This document shows, piece after piece, positions 1-7,586 of a stretch of DNA of 64,000 nt. A program made the translations under genes and the position numbers. This DNA is from Flavobacterium denitrificans DSM 15936 (lineage in GTDB: Bacteria > Bacteroidota > Bacteroidia > Flavobacteriales > Flavobacteriaceae): the NCBI RefSeq assembly GCF_000425445.1, contig NZ_KE384379.1, forward strand, positions 1-64,000. The letters are read 5' to 3'. The notes beneath the pieces are model-generated. The model searched no databases, was not told the DNA's origin, and saw nothing but the letters and a program-made list of their open reading frames with translations. The number at the start of each line of letters is the position of its first letter. Position 1 is the stretch's first letter.

Positions 1-82
1 CAATCTTTTTTCAGAATTTTTTTTCCGATTTGATTGCCTTGCTTGCCAGTCTCTCAATGAACGCCTTTCGTTGTTGCGGGTG

Positions 83-112
83 CAAAAGTACACAACAATT
101 CCAGTTGCGCAA
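83..112 (-). promoter_or_regulatory. Strong Flavobacterium-type promoter reading left, probably of an rRNA or tRNA operon
   Basis: On the minus strand the sequence is TTG-N19-TACTTTTG, followed by GCACCCGC. This fits the Bacteroidota consensus TTG-N17-23-TAnnTTTG exactly. The TTTTGCACCCGC context is what I associate with rRNA and tRNA operons in this group (family knowledge, not proven here). Transcription would start near 76-79 and run off the left edge, so positions 1-78 would be the leader of an RNA operon outside the window. Confidence 0.65.
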
Positions 113-114
113 GC

Positions 115-164
115 TTTTTTATGGAGTTTTTTTCATCTTTTTCCAATCTTTTTCCAATCTTTTT
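115..164 (-). promoter_or_regulatory. Phased A-tracts upstream of the stable-RNA promoter (UP-element-like)
   Basis: Read on the plus strand, T-runs of five to seven bases begin at 115, 127, 138, 149 and 160. The last four starts are exactly 11 bp apart. Part of this is a tandem GGAAAAAGATT repeat on the minus strand. Tracts phased with the helix bend DNA and are typical upstream of strong stable-RNA promoters. The role here is inferred from position directly upstream of the -33 TTG. Confidence 0.55.
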
Positions 165-450
165 CCTAACTCGCTGATAACGGATTCTTTACAATTCAAC
201 TTTTTTTTCACTATACGTAGGATTTTCCTGAATTACAGTGCGGTTTTCATAGTTTTGCCACATTTTACGTTATGCTTTTTATTGAATTTCCAGTCTTCAG
301 CGTTCTTTCCTGCCAAGAAATCAAGCTTTGGAATCTGCTTTTCGGCCGTTTTCAGTCTCGCAGAGGCGCAAAGACGCAAAGTTTCTTCCTTTCTTCTTCC
401 CTGTTTCCTCCCAAAAACCGGCTTCCTTTCTCTGGATTTCTTCTGAAAAC

Positions 451-564
451 AGCTCCCCTAGCCCCGATAGTCCCGAGGCATCGGGAGGAAATCCTTTTTG
501 TGGCGGTCCCGATAGCTATCGGGAGGCACAAAAGATTGGAGCGGATAGCGGGATTAAGCTCCTA
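451..564. repeat. Palindromic hairpin repeat, family A, copy 1
   Basis: This is an imperfect inverted repeat with outer arms near AGCCCCGATAG and GATAGCGGGATTAAGCTCC. The inner arms are GGAAATCCTTTTTGTG and CACAAAAGATT. The loop carries a perfect 18-bp palindrome TCCCGATAGCTATCGGGA at 507-524 and a related TCCCGA/TCGGGA pair at 471-486. Related copies lie at 10681-10763 and 60942-61016. Confidence 0.7.
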
Positions 565-780
565 ATAAATCACAGTACTTAAATCCCAATTCCTATCAAA
601 AAACCTTCTTCCTTCCAAAACCATACGGACAGGGCGCTCATCCTGACATTTTATACATATTATATAATAGAGAATTGGATTCTCTGAAGCTTCTGCGTTA
701 CGAGGAGACGCACTACAGTGAGCCTCTACGGAAAACTGGGATACAAATTGGTTCTATCACATACTATATATGTACGCATA

Positions 781-819
781 AAAAAATAAACCCGACAGGC
801 TTTAAAAACCTTTCGGGTT
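781..819 (-). terminator. Intrinsic terminator of the LLM monooxygenase gene
   Basis: On the minus strand AACCCGAAAGG pairs with CCTGTCGGGTT and is followed by TATTTTTTT. It lies about 40 bp downstream of the leftward gene ending at 857. An AT dinucleotide stretch (about 841-869) fills the space between. Confidence 0.75.
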
Positions 820-856
820 GCACGAGTGAAATCTACTCTTATATATATATGTATAC

Positions 857-1873
857 TTATATATGTATGCCTTCATTTAAACTGTCAATCACCTCTTTTG
901 TGATTTGAATGCTTTTCAATTTTGCTTCATGATCAAAAATAGGACTTGTAACCATCAATTCATTAATGTTGGCATAGTTAATAAACTTTTTTAAATCTGT
1001 AATCAATTGTTCCTTGTTTCCTGTAAAAGTTCCAGCTGTCATTTGATTAACATGATAGCGTTCTGCTTCATTCATAATATCATCGAGCGATGTAACTGGT
1101 GGCTGTAAACCTTTACGATCGTTTCTAATTAAATTTAGAAACATTTGGTACAAACTTGTAGACAGCAATTCAGCTTCTTGATTTGTGTTTGCTGCAATTA
1201 TATTGACACAAGCCATTGTTTTTGGTTTATCTAAAAACTCCGAAGGCTCAAAATTTTCACGATAGAATTCAAATGCCTGAATCATCAGTTTTGGCGCAAA
1301 ATGTCCGGCGAAGGCATAAGGTAAACCATAAGCTGCTGCGAGAGCCGCGCTTTCCATGCTGGATCCTAGTATCCAAATTGGGACTTTTAATCCTTCGGCC
1401 GGGAATGCACGTACTTTTCCTGTGGCATTTTCAATTGAAAAATACTCTTGAAGTTTACTTACATTTTGCGGAAAACGTTGTGCTTGTTCAAAAAAGTCTT
1501 TTCTAATAGCTTCGGCAGTTGGCTGATCTGTTCCAGGAGCTCTTCCTAAACCTAAATCGATTCGGTTTGGATAAAGTGTTTCAAGTGTTCCAAATTGTTC
1601 AGCTACTACTAAAGGTGAATGATTAGGCAACATGATTCCGCCAGAACCTACGCGGATATTTTCTGTTTGACTTGCCACATAACCAATCAAAACCACTGTT
1701 GCAGTACTTGCAACGTGTGCCATATTATGATGTTCTGCCAGCCAAATTCGTTTGTATCCGAGTTTATCAGCTAATTGCGCGATGTCTTTTGTTTTTTTAA
1801 ATGTTTCTGATGCGTTACTGTCTTGCGTAATGATTGCAAGCTCTAATATTGAAACTGAAATTGGGTTTTTCAT
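857..1873 (-). CDS. LLM-class flavin-dependent monooxygenase (luciferase-like)
   Basis: This 338-residue protein looks like a bacterial luciferase-like TIM-barrel oxidoreductase of the YhbW type. These enzymes use reduced flavin (FMN or F420, probably FMN here) to oxygenate an unknown substrate in the cytoplasm. Visible family marks are SVSILELAIITQDSN at the N-terminus, RIWLAEHHNMAHVAST, the loop GSGGIMLPNHSPLVVAEQF and RIDLGLGRAPGTD. The ATG at 1873 directly precedes the conserved start of the barrel. It is monocistronic with its own terminator. The family is clear but the substrate cannot be read from sequence. Confidence 0.85.
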   Translation of the reverse strand: MKNPISVSILELAIITQDSNASETFKKTKDIAQLADKLGYKRIWLAEHHNMAHVASTATVVLIGYVASQTENIRVGSGGIMLPNHSPLVVAEQFGTLETLYPNRIDLGLGRAPGTDQPTAEAIRKDFFEQAQRFPQNVSKLQEYFSIENATGKVRAFPAEGLKVPIWILGSSMESAALAAAYGLPYAFAGHFAPKLMIQAFEFYRENFEPSEFLDKPKTMACVNIIAANTNQEAELLSTSLYQMFLNLIRNDRKGLQPPVTSLDDIMNEAERYHVNQMTAGTFTGNKEQLITDLKKFINYANINELMVTSPIFDHEAKLKSIQITKEVIDSLNEGIHI

Positions 1874-1968
1874 ATAAAATAATGCTAAGGTGCAAAATTA
1901 ACTCATTTATATTGATGCACTTTGCTTTCTAATGTTAATAGAATTATAATATTTGTAGCTACAAATAT

Positions 1969-3175
1969 TTATTGTTTCAATTTCAAATAAATTAATTTAT
2001 GGTTTGTTTTACCGTCATCTTTTATAATTAAATCTTTATTTGATTCGATTTCAAATTTTGATGAAGTTTCTATATTTAATGAAATATCTCGATTTCTAAA
2101 GATTTCAGGAATTTCTGGAAGCTCAATGGTCACGATTACTTCCTTATTTTTCTGTTGAAGATCGATTTTTATTCGGTCTCGCAACCAAATATATTCGTAA
2201 ACTTCCTGCCATGGCGCCATCCAGATGGAGTCATTCCCTTTTAATCCGTACTTATTGGCAAGCGTAGTCATATAATATTTGAATTCTGGAAAACGCATAC
2301 TAAGATTCCATAGATTTCCATTTCCTGTTCCGTGCGTGAATTCGTTGTACCAAATTGGGGTTGGAAATTTTGCAATAGAATCAACCGTTTTTAGAAAACG
2401 ATCCATTGTTTTAAAATCAGTTGTATCTTTCGAACTTAACACAAAAGTTCGAGCGGTAATCATTTTATCTAATTCGACTTTCGAATCAACTTTTAATATT
2501 GGTCCCACACCCGTGTATGATGCAACAGAAAAATGACCGTTTGCCAATGCGTTTTTTTCATACTCATAACGATAGTTTGGATCTCCTTCTCCACCGGGAA
2601 CTATAAAATGTGACATGGTGAAATTTAAATTTTGTTTGATCGAAGTTGTGTTTTCGGTCACTTCAGTTAAAAAGTTACTTCCCGGTTTTGTGAAATGATG
2701 AAAACTATGATTTAAAATATCCCAACCCGCATCGTACATTTCCTTTACCTCAGCCCAGGAAAGATGCCCTCGATATGCAGAAAAATCTCCAATTGTCCCA
2801 CCATTAACAGCTAAAGCCAATTTAAACGGAATTTTATTTCCGATTCCATCCGAATAAAAAAGGCCTTTTGAAGTTGTTCCATCTCCACCTTGATCGATTT
2901 TCCATTCGTTTACATCAGGACTGCTGATTTTTCCTCAATAATGGGAAAGCCGTCAAATAAGCTGATCGATAGCCATCATCGAGCGTAAAACTGTAAGCGA
3001 AATGTTTATTATATTTTAAAGGAGCAACTTTGATTTTGACCTTCTCTTCTGATTTTAATTTAATTTTAAATGAAATGGTCTTTGATTTTGAAGAATCTTT
3101 TTGAATTACTTGATTTGAAAAACAAGTAAAATATCCGAAGAAAATTATAATGGAAAGGAGAATGCGTTTTAACAT
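1969..3175 (-). pseudogene. Polysaccharide deacetylase-like protein, broken by a frameshift
   Basis: Two minus-strand frames make one protein of about 400 residues. The 5' frame (3175 to 2915) has a signal peptide and the NodB-type motif TLDDG, then runs SAYLTAFPLLRKN and stops. The 3' frame continues as GKISSPDVNEWKIDQGG and carries the second motif HSFHHF. The frame changes near 2933-2941, and a net shift of one base would join them. The two metal-binding motifs of a carbohydrate esterase 4 domain are therefore on different fragments, so no active enzyme is expected. A TTG at 2820 could in principle start the 3' part, but it would lack the catalytic Asp pair. A sequencing error is the main alternative. 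Confidence 0.75.
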
Positions 3176-3341
3176 AAATGATGTGGTTTCAATTTTTGCT
3201 TAAAAGTACATTTCTTTTCGAAGAAATAATTTTAAAACCAATTTCGCTTTGAAAATAATTTCTTTTAAATCAAAAAAGGAAACTGATTTTAAACCTAAAT
3301 TTGTATATCAAAATACCAGTTCGGTTTTAGCTTATCTGCAA

Positions 3342-4688
3342 ATGACATACAAAATTTTAATTATAGACGACGAAGAAAAACTGAGAAGTCTGCTGGCACG
3401 TATTATAAAATCGGAAGGATTTGAAGTTTTTGAAGCCAAAGATTTAAAATCGGGTTTTAAGAAACTGGAACAAACGGATATTGATGTTGTTTTGTGCGAT
3501 GTAAAACTCCCTGACGGAAATGGTGTTGATTTTCTTCAAAACATAAAAGGAAGTTTTCCTTTGACGGAAGTTATTCTTTTAACCGCTTTCGGAAATATTG
3601 CAGACGGCGTACAGGCGATGAAAAATGGTGCTTTTGATTATATTGTAAAAGGTGACGATAATGATAAAATTATTCCGCTTCTATATAAAGCAGTTGAAAA
3701 AGTGCATTTGCAAAAGAAAGTACAGCAACTCGAAAAACGTATAAACGATAAATATTCTTTCACTACTATAATAGGAAAATCAAAAGGAATTGAACAAGTC
3801 ATCGATCTCGCTCAGAAAGTTGCAAAAACAGATTCGACTGTTTTACTTATGGGAGAAACTGGAACCGGAAAAGAAGTTTTTGCGCAGGCTATTCACGAAA
3901 ACAGTAATCGTGTCGGGAAATCTTTTGTAGCATTAAATTGCAGTACTTTCACCAAAGAGATTTTAGAAAGCGAACTTTTTGGTCATAAACAAGGCGCTTT
4001 TACGGGAGCTGTAAAAGATAAAAAGGGTTTTATTGAAGAAGCAAACGGAGGAACTTTGTTTCTGGATGAAATTGGTGAAATGCCAATTGATCTTCAGGCG
4101 AAATTATTGCGTGTTTTAGAAACTTCCGAATATATTGCGGTTGGCGACACAACTCCAAAAAAATCAAATTTCAGATTAATTGCCGCTACAAATCGTGATT
4201 TAAAAACAGAAAGTGACGAACATCGTTTCCGTTCTGATTTGTATTTTCGTTTGAATATCTTCGAAATTAAATTGCCTTCTTTGCGAGAAAGAGTTAAAGA
4301 TATTCCGCTTTTGGCGAATTATTACGTTAAACAATTTTCTGAAAAAACGAATAAAAAAGCATTAACGATCAGTGACGATTTTCTTCAAAAATTAGAAAAT
4401 TATTCTTGGCCGGGAAATATTCGTGAATTAAAAAATGTCATCGAAAGATCAGTTATTTTGAGTAGTGGCGATATTTTGACTTCGGATGTTTTGCCTTATG
4501 AAATGCAACATCAAACTGAGAATAATTCAAAACCAATGTCAGCTTTCTCGATGCAAAGTGTTGAGAAATTGCATATTCAAAAGGTTTTGAATTATACAAA
4601 AGGGAATAAAGCTGAAACGGCTCGATTATTAGAAATTGGGATTGCGACTTTATACAGAAAACTCGAAGAATATAATATACAGCCGTGA
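3342..4688 (+). CDS. Sigma-54-dependent response regulator (NtrC type), probable kdp regulator
   Basis: The protein has an N-terminal receiver domain (about residues 5-120, phospho-acceptor Asp53 in LCDVKLPDG), a central AAA+ domain with Walker A GETGTGKE and the sigma-54 contact loop GAFTGA, and a C-terminal Fis-type helix-turn-helix (KAETARLLEIGIATLYRKL). It should activate RpoN promoters after phosphorylation. I chose the ATG at 3342 (MTYKILIIDDEE, 448 residues) because the receiver fold begins there; the open frame extends 31 codons further upstream without family similarity. It lies directly before the kdp genes, where enterobacteria have the OmpR-type KdpE, so it probably replaces KdpE. 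The link to kdp is inferred from position. Confidence 0.9.
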   Translation: MTYKILIIDDEEKLRSLLARIIKSEGFEVFEAKDLKSGFKKLEQTDIDVVLCDVKLPDGNGVDFLQNIKGSFPLTEVILLTAFGNIADGVQAMKNGAFDYIVKGDDNDKIIPLLYKAVEKVHLQKKVQQLEKRINDKYSFTTIIGKSKGIEQVIDLAQKVAKTDSTVLLMGETGTGKEVFAQAIHENSNRVGKSFVALNCSTFTKEILESELFGHKQGAFTGAVKDKKGFIEEANGGTLFLDEIGEMPIDLQAKLLRVLETSEYIAVGDTTPKKSNFRLIAATNRDLKTESDEHRFRSDLYFRLNIFEIKLPSLRERVKDIPLLANYYVKQFSEKTNKKALTISDDFLQKLENYSWPGNIRELKNVIERSVILSSGDILTSDVLPYEMQHQTENNSKPMSAFSMQSVEKLHIQKVLNYTKGNKAETARLLEIGIATLYRKLEEYNIQP

Positions 4689-4689
4689 T

Positions 4690-4785
4690 CCTGCAAGGTT
4701 TTCAAAACCTTGTAGGTTTAGATTTTAAATAATTGGAACTTTATACTTAAATAGAATACCTACAAGGTTTTGAAAACCTTGCAGG
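4690..4785. repeat. Inverted pair of CCTGCAAGGTTTT palindromes
   Basis: A 27-bp near-palindrome at 4690-4716 (CCTGCAAGGTTTT on the left, ending TGTAGG) recurs as its exact reverse complement at 4759-4785. The pair brackets 42 AT-rich bases. The same palindrome family appears at 10385-10411 and 10627-10653. It sits immediately after the regulator stop codon. Confidence 0.85.
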
Positions 4786-4822
4786 AAACGTAGATTCTCA
4801 ACATAAACCTTATCATTTCAAT

Positions 4823-4852
4823 AAAAGCTTATCATTTTGATAGGCTTTTTTT
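4823..4852 (+). terminator. Intrinsic terminator after the sigma-54 regulator
   Basis: AAAAGCTTATCA pairs with TGATAGGCTTTT across a TTT loop and continues into a T-run, so it could work in both directions. It separates the regulator gene from the kdp transcription unit, which implies kdp has its own promoter downstream. Confidence 0.7.
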
Positions 4853-4863
4853 ATGCCTGATTT

Positions 4864-4880
4864 TTGGCACAAAACTACAT
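4864..4880 (+). promoter_or_regulatory. Candidate sigma-54 promoter of the kdp operon
   Basis: TTGGCAC at 4864-4870 matches the -24 half of an RpoN promoter, and TACAT follows at the -12 distance. The -12 half lacks the usual GC, so the match is imperfect. It lies about 90 bp upstream of the first small gene of the kdp unit and just after a terminator. It is the only decent candidate I found for the adjacent sigma-54 activator. Confidence 0.35.
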
Positions 4881-4969
4881 TCCTTTTATTGACAACACTT
4901 TAGCTATAACTTCATTTTTTCGGAACATATTTTGGCATAAGGAGAGAGAACATTAAAAATTCATTCCAA

Positions 4970-5251
4970 ATGAAAAATCAAGTAACCTCAATCTACAAAC
5001 AAGCCGAACGGTTTGCTGAGATAACCAAAAAATCTATTATTTCTGGAAACATCGTTCGTGCAAAAAAATGCCTTGCTCTTGCCGAACGCTTGTTTATTAC
5101 AGGAAGTATCGAAACTAAAAACGCCATTTCTAATGTGTATGTTTTCTCGGTTTCTTCTTTTATGGAAGTGCGCCACTGCAATATTTCTCATTTATTTCCG
5201 CAAACACTTAAAGCGGAATATATCAAGCAGGTTAATGCCTCTGGTGTTTAA
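4970..5251 (+). CDS. Small helical protein of unknown function at the head of the kdp unit
   Basis: This 93-residue protein is not one I recognise. It starts MKNQVTSIYKQAERFAEITKK, is predicted mainly helical, has no signal peptide or membrane span, and contains a single Cys-His pair in VRHCNISH. It lies between the sigma-54 regulator and the kdpF/kdpA genes, 94 bp ahead of the first micropeptide. The purine-rich AAGGAGAG about 25 bases upstream is too distant to be a Shine-Dalgarno. Position suggests a role linked to Kdp expression or assembly, but that is inference only. Confidence 0.65.
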   Translation: MKNQVTSIYKQAERFAEITKKSIISGNIVRAKKCLALAERLFITGSIETKNAISNVYVFSVSSFMEVRHCNISHLFPQTLKAEYIKQVNASGV

Positions 5252-5305
5252 AAAGTTTAATCGGTTAACTGTTTAATTGTTTAATCGAAAAAAACTTAAA
5301 TCTAT

Positions 5306-5321
5306 CCCGATAGCTATCGGG
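5306..5321. repeat. CCCGATAGCTATCGGG palindrome
   Basis: This perfect 16-bp palindrome is identical to the core of the loop palindrome at 507-524. It lies in the short gap ahead of the kdp micropeptides. Confidence 0.75.
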
Positions 5322-5344
5322 TCTAAAATCTAAAATAATCTCCT

Positions 5345-5428
5345 ATGATCGCATTTCTTTTAATCGGGCTGGCCGTTGTGCTGTTTGCCATTTGTTTTCT
5401 TTCTGTTGAATTCTTTGAAAATATCTAA
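5345..5428 (+). CDS. 27-residue single-span membrane micropeptide upstream of KdpF
   Basis: ATG to TAA gives a 27-residue peptide beginning MIAFLLIGLAVVLFAICFLS and ending VEFFENI, essentially one transmembrane helix with an acidic tail. It ends only 3 bp before the kdpF start codon, which argues for co-translation. It resembles KdpF in size and topology but lacks the KdpF-type PEKF ending. It may be a second small subunit of the Kdp complex or an unrelated membrane peptide. Conservation in related kdp loci would decide whether it is a real gene. Confidence 0.5.
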   Translation: MIAFLLIGLAVVLFAICFLSVEFFENI

Positions 5429-5431
5429 ATC

Positions 5432-5509
5432 ATGACTGCACTATTTATTATTTCAATCGCTGTTTTCGTGTATTTGATTTATGTATTAATCAAACCCGAA
5501 AAATTTTAA
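5432..5509 (+). CDS. kdpF: KdpF, small subunit of the potassium-importing Kdp complex
   Basis: This 25-residue peptide begins MTALFIISIAVFVYLIYVLI and ends KPEKF. A single membrane span closing on Y-x-L-x-(K/R)PE(K/R)F is the signature of KdpF, which stabilises the KdpABC complex in the inner membrane. It sits 84 bp upstream of the kdpA start, as in other kdp operons. Confidence 0.85.
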   Translation: MTALFIISIAVFVYLIYVLIKPEKF

Positions 5510-5593
5510 TGATGTAAAAAGTTATAAGTGAGATGTTAGATGTTAAGCGTCGCTCTCCTTTTACAAATTACATTTTACAAAAACTCACATATT

Positions 5594-7315
5594 ATGAACA
5601 CAGAATTATTAGGAGTCATTGGTATTTTTATCCTAACTATTGTTTTAGCGATTCCTTTAGGAAAATATATTGCTAAAGTTTATTTAGGAGATAAAACACT
5701 TCTTGACCCGATCTTCAATCCAATTGAAAAACTTATTTTTAAAATCAGCGGTATTAATTCGGCTGAAGAAATGAACTGGAAACAACACTTAAAAGCACTT
5801 TTAAGCATTAATACGGTTTGGTTCTTTCTTTGCTTTTTTGTCTTGTTGTTTCAGGGATCTTTACCTTTAAATCCGGATAACAACCCCTCAATGACGCCGG
5901 ATTTGGCTTTTAATACGGCTATTTCATTTATTGTAAACTGTAATTTACAGCATTATTCAGGCGAAAGCGGCGTTTCTTACCTTTCACAAATCGTCTTGAT
6001 GTTCCTTCAGTTTGTTTCTGCTGGTATCGGAATGGCCGCTGCCGCTATGATTTTTACAGCAATGAAAGAAAGAACAACAGAAAAATTAGGTAATTTTTAC
6101 AATTATTTCATCAAAAGCTGTACTCGTATTTTATTGCCGCTTTCAGCAATTGTAGCTGTAGCACTAGTATTTAGTGGCACTCCTATGACTTTTGAAGGAA
6201 AAGATGCTATTACAACGCTTCAAGGTGATCATGTTGAAGTTTCGCGCGGACCCGCTGCAGCCTTTATTGCTATTAAACATATTGGTACAAATGGAGGCGG
6301 ATTTTTTGGAGCCAACTCAGCGCATCCATTAGAAAACCCAACTTATTTTACTAACGGAGTTGAACTTTGGGCACAAATGATTATTCCGTTTGCGATGATT
6401 TTTGCACTTGGATTTTACCTCAACAAAAGAAAATTATCAAACATTATTTTTGGTGTAATGACGGTTGGATTTTTACTCTTGGTTGTTCCAACAGTTATGA
6501 GTGAAATCAACGGAAATCCTGCCATCGAAAAAATGGGAATCGCTCAGACAACTGGAGCGATGGAAGGAAAAGAAGTTCGGTTTGGGCCCGCAATTTCAGG
6601 TTTCTGGAGTATTGCTACAACGGTAATTTCTACAGGTTCTGTAAACAGTATGCACGATAGTTCTATGCCGATGTCTGGCACTATGCAGCTATTGTCTATG
6701 ATGGTGAATGCCTTTTACGGTGGATGCGGTGTTGGTATTCTAAACTACTATATTTTCATAATACTAGCCGTATTTATCTCCGGACTAATGGTTGGTCGAA
6801 CTCCCGAATTTTTAGGGAAGAAAATCGAAGCTCGAGAAGTTAAAATTGCTGCTTTTATTGCCATTCTTCATCCTTTATTAATATTGGCAGGAACTGCTTT
6901 AGCTTCTTATTTTGCTGCGTATGATACTGCAATGGGTTATTGGTTTAGCGGCAACGCAACAGGTTGGTTAAACAATCCTGGCAACCATGGATTTTCAGAA
7001 ATGTTATACGAATATACTTCAAGCGCTGCCAATAACGGTTCTGGTTTTGAAGGCTTAGGCGATAATAATCCGTTCTGGAATATCACTACAGGAATTGTAT
7101 TACTGCTAAGCCGCTTTATTCCAATCATTGGTCCATTAGCAATTGCAGGTTTACTTGCAGATAAAAAATACATTCCAGAAAGTGCAGGAACTTTAAAAAC
7201 CGACACATCAATTTTCGGAATCATGACTTTTGCCGTAATCGCCATTATCGCTGCTTTATCATTTTTTCCGGCGCTGGCACTTGGACCTTTGGCTGAGTTT
7301 TTCACACTAAAATAA
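5594..7315 (+). CDS. kdpA: Potassium-transporting ATPase, potassium-binding subunit KdpA
   Basis: KdpA is the channel-like, SKT-superfamily subunit that binds and conducts K+ in the high-affinity KdpFABC pump of the inner membrane. The 573-residue protein is rich in membrane spans and shows the family sequences IGTNGGGFFGANSAHP and GRTPEFLGKKIEAREVK. The first pore loop reads NCNLQHYSGESG, a little different from the enterobacterial TNWQHYSGE form. I set the start at the ATG at 5594 (MNTELLGVIGIF), since 18 extra upstream codons are not part of the family. It is followed by a repeat-filled gap and kdpB. Confidence 0.95.
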   Translation: MNTELLGVIGIFILTIVLAIPLGKYIAKVYLGDKTLLDPIFNPIEKLIFKISGINSAEEMNWKQHLKALLSINTVWFFLCFFVLLFQGSLPLNPDNNPSMTPDLAFNTAISFIVNCNLQHYSGESGVSYLSQIVLMFLQFVSAGIGMAAAAMIFTAMKERTTEKLGNFYNYFIKSCTRILLPLSAIVAVALVFSGTPMTFEGKDAITTLQGDHVEVSRGPAAAFIAIKHIGTNGGGFFGANSAHPLENPTYFTNGVELWAQMIIPFAMIFALGFYLNKRKLSNIIFGVMTVGFLLLVVPTVMSEINGNPAIEKMGIAQTTGAMEGKEVRFGPAISGFWSIATTVISTGSVNSMHDSSMPMSGTMQLLSMMVNAFYGGCGVGILNYYIFIILAVFISGLMVGRTPEFLGKKIEAREVKIAAFIAILHPLLILAGTALASYFAAYDTAMGYWFSGNATGWLNNPGNHGFSEMLYEYTSSAANNGSGFEGLGDNNPFWNITTGIVLLLSRFIPIIGPLAIAGLLADKKYIPESAGTLKTDTSIFGIMTFAVIAIIAALSFFPALALGPLAEFFTLK

Positions 7316-7431
7316 AATGCTGGATATTTTAAACACATAGAAACATAGAATTTAAATCTGTAAAAAAGAATAAAAAGAAAACTCGTTTTCACACATAGTT
7401 AGAATAACGATTTTATCCTTCGCATTTCAAT

Positions 7432-7520
7432 ATAGCCCGTGGTTTCAACCACGGGAAACGAATTGCAGAGACAAAGATTATGATATACGTTGCGTCCCAG
7501 CGGTTGAAACCGCTGGCTAT
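7432..7520. repeat. Double-hairpin repeat between kdpA and kdpB
   Basis: The left hairpin (7432-7456) pairs CCCGTGG with CCACGGG around TTTCAA. The right hairpin (7495-7520) pairs CCAGCGG with CCGCTGG around TTGAAA. The right unit is the inverted counterpart of the left, with ATAGCC at the left outer end and GGCTAT at the right. Stem bases differ between units but pairing is kept. The element fills most of the 271-bp gap 7316-7586. Confidence 0.8.
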
Positions 7521-7586
7521 GTTCTATAATCTATGTGTTTTTAGCGCATAACATTTAACAAATAACATTTAACTTTTTACAAGAAA

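Larger units (their letters stand above)
1..856. other. Gene-free left margin with leftward stable-RNA promoter and repeats
   Basis: I see no convincing protein gene here. Open frames in this stretch are low-complexity and run antisense to a stable-RNA leader. It holds a leftward promoter (83-112) with phased T/A tracts (115-164), an orphan half of the CGCAAAG repeat (about 358-387), a hairpin repeat element (451-564) and a leftward terminator (781-819). Positions 600-780 show nothing I can name. Confidence 0.6.

Noticed and set aside
30-582. Overlapping open frames at the left margin, up to 138 codons
   Set aside because: They overlap each other and run antisense to a stable-RNA promoter and leader or through a palindromic repeat. 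Composition is Phe/Ser-rich as expected of T-rich non-coding DNA.
2282-2536. Plus-strand frame opposite the broken deacetylase
   Set aside because: It is antisense to a region with clear deacetylase similarity and has no family resemblance of its own.
4809-4847. Two direct CTTATCATTT repeats 19 bp apart, considered as enhancer sites for the sigma-54 regulator
   Set aside because: The second repeat is one arm of a good terminator hairpin with a T-run, which explains the sequence better. Activator binding is not excluded but not supported.
6937-7392. 151-codon frame on the minus strand opposite kdpA
   Set aside because: It is the antisense of a strongly conserved membrane protein gene; the low-complexity product matches no family I know.
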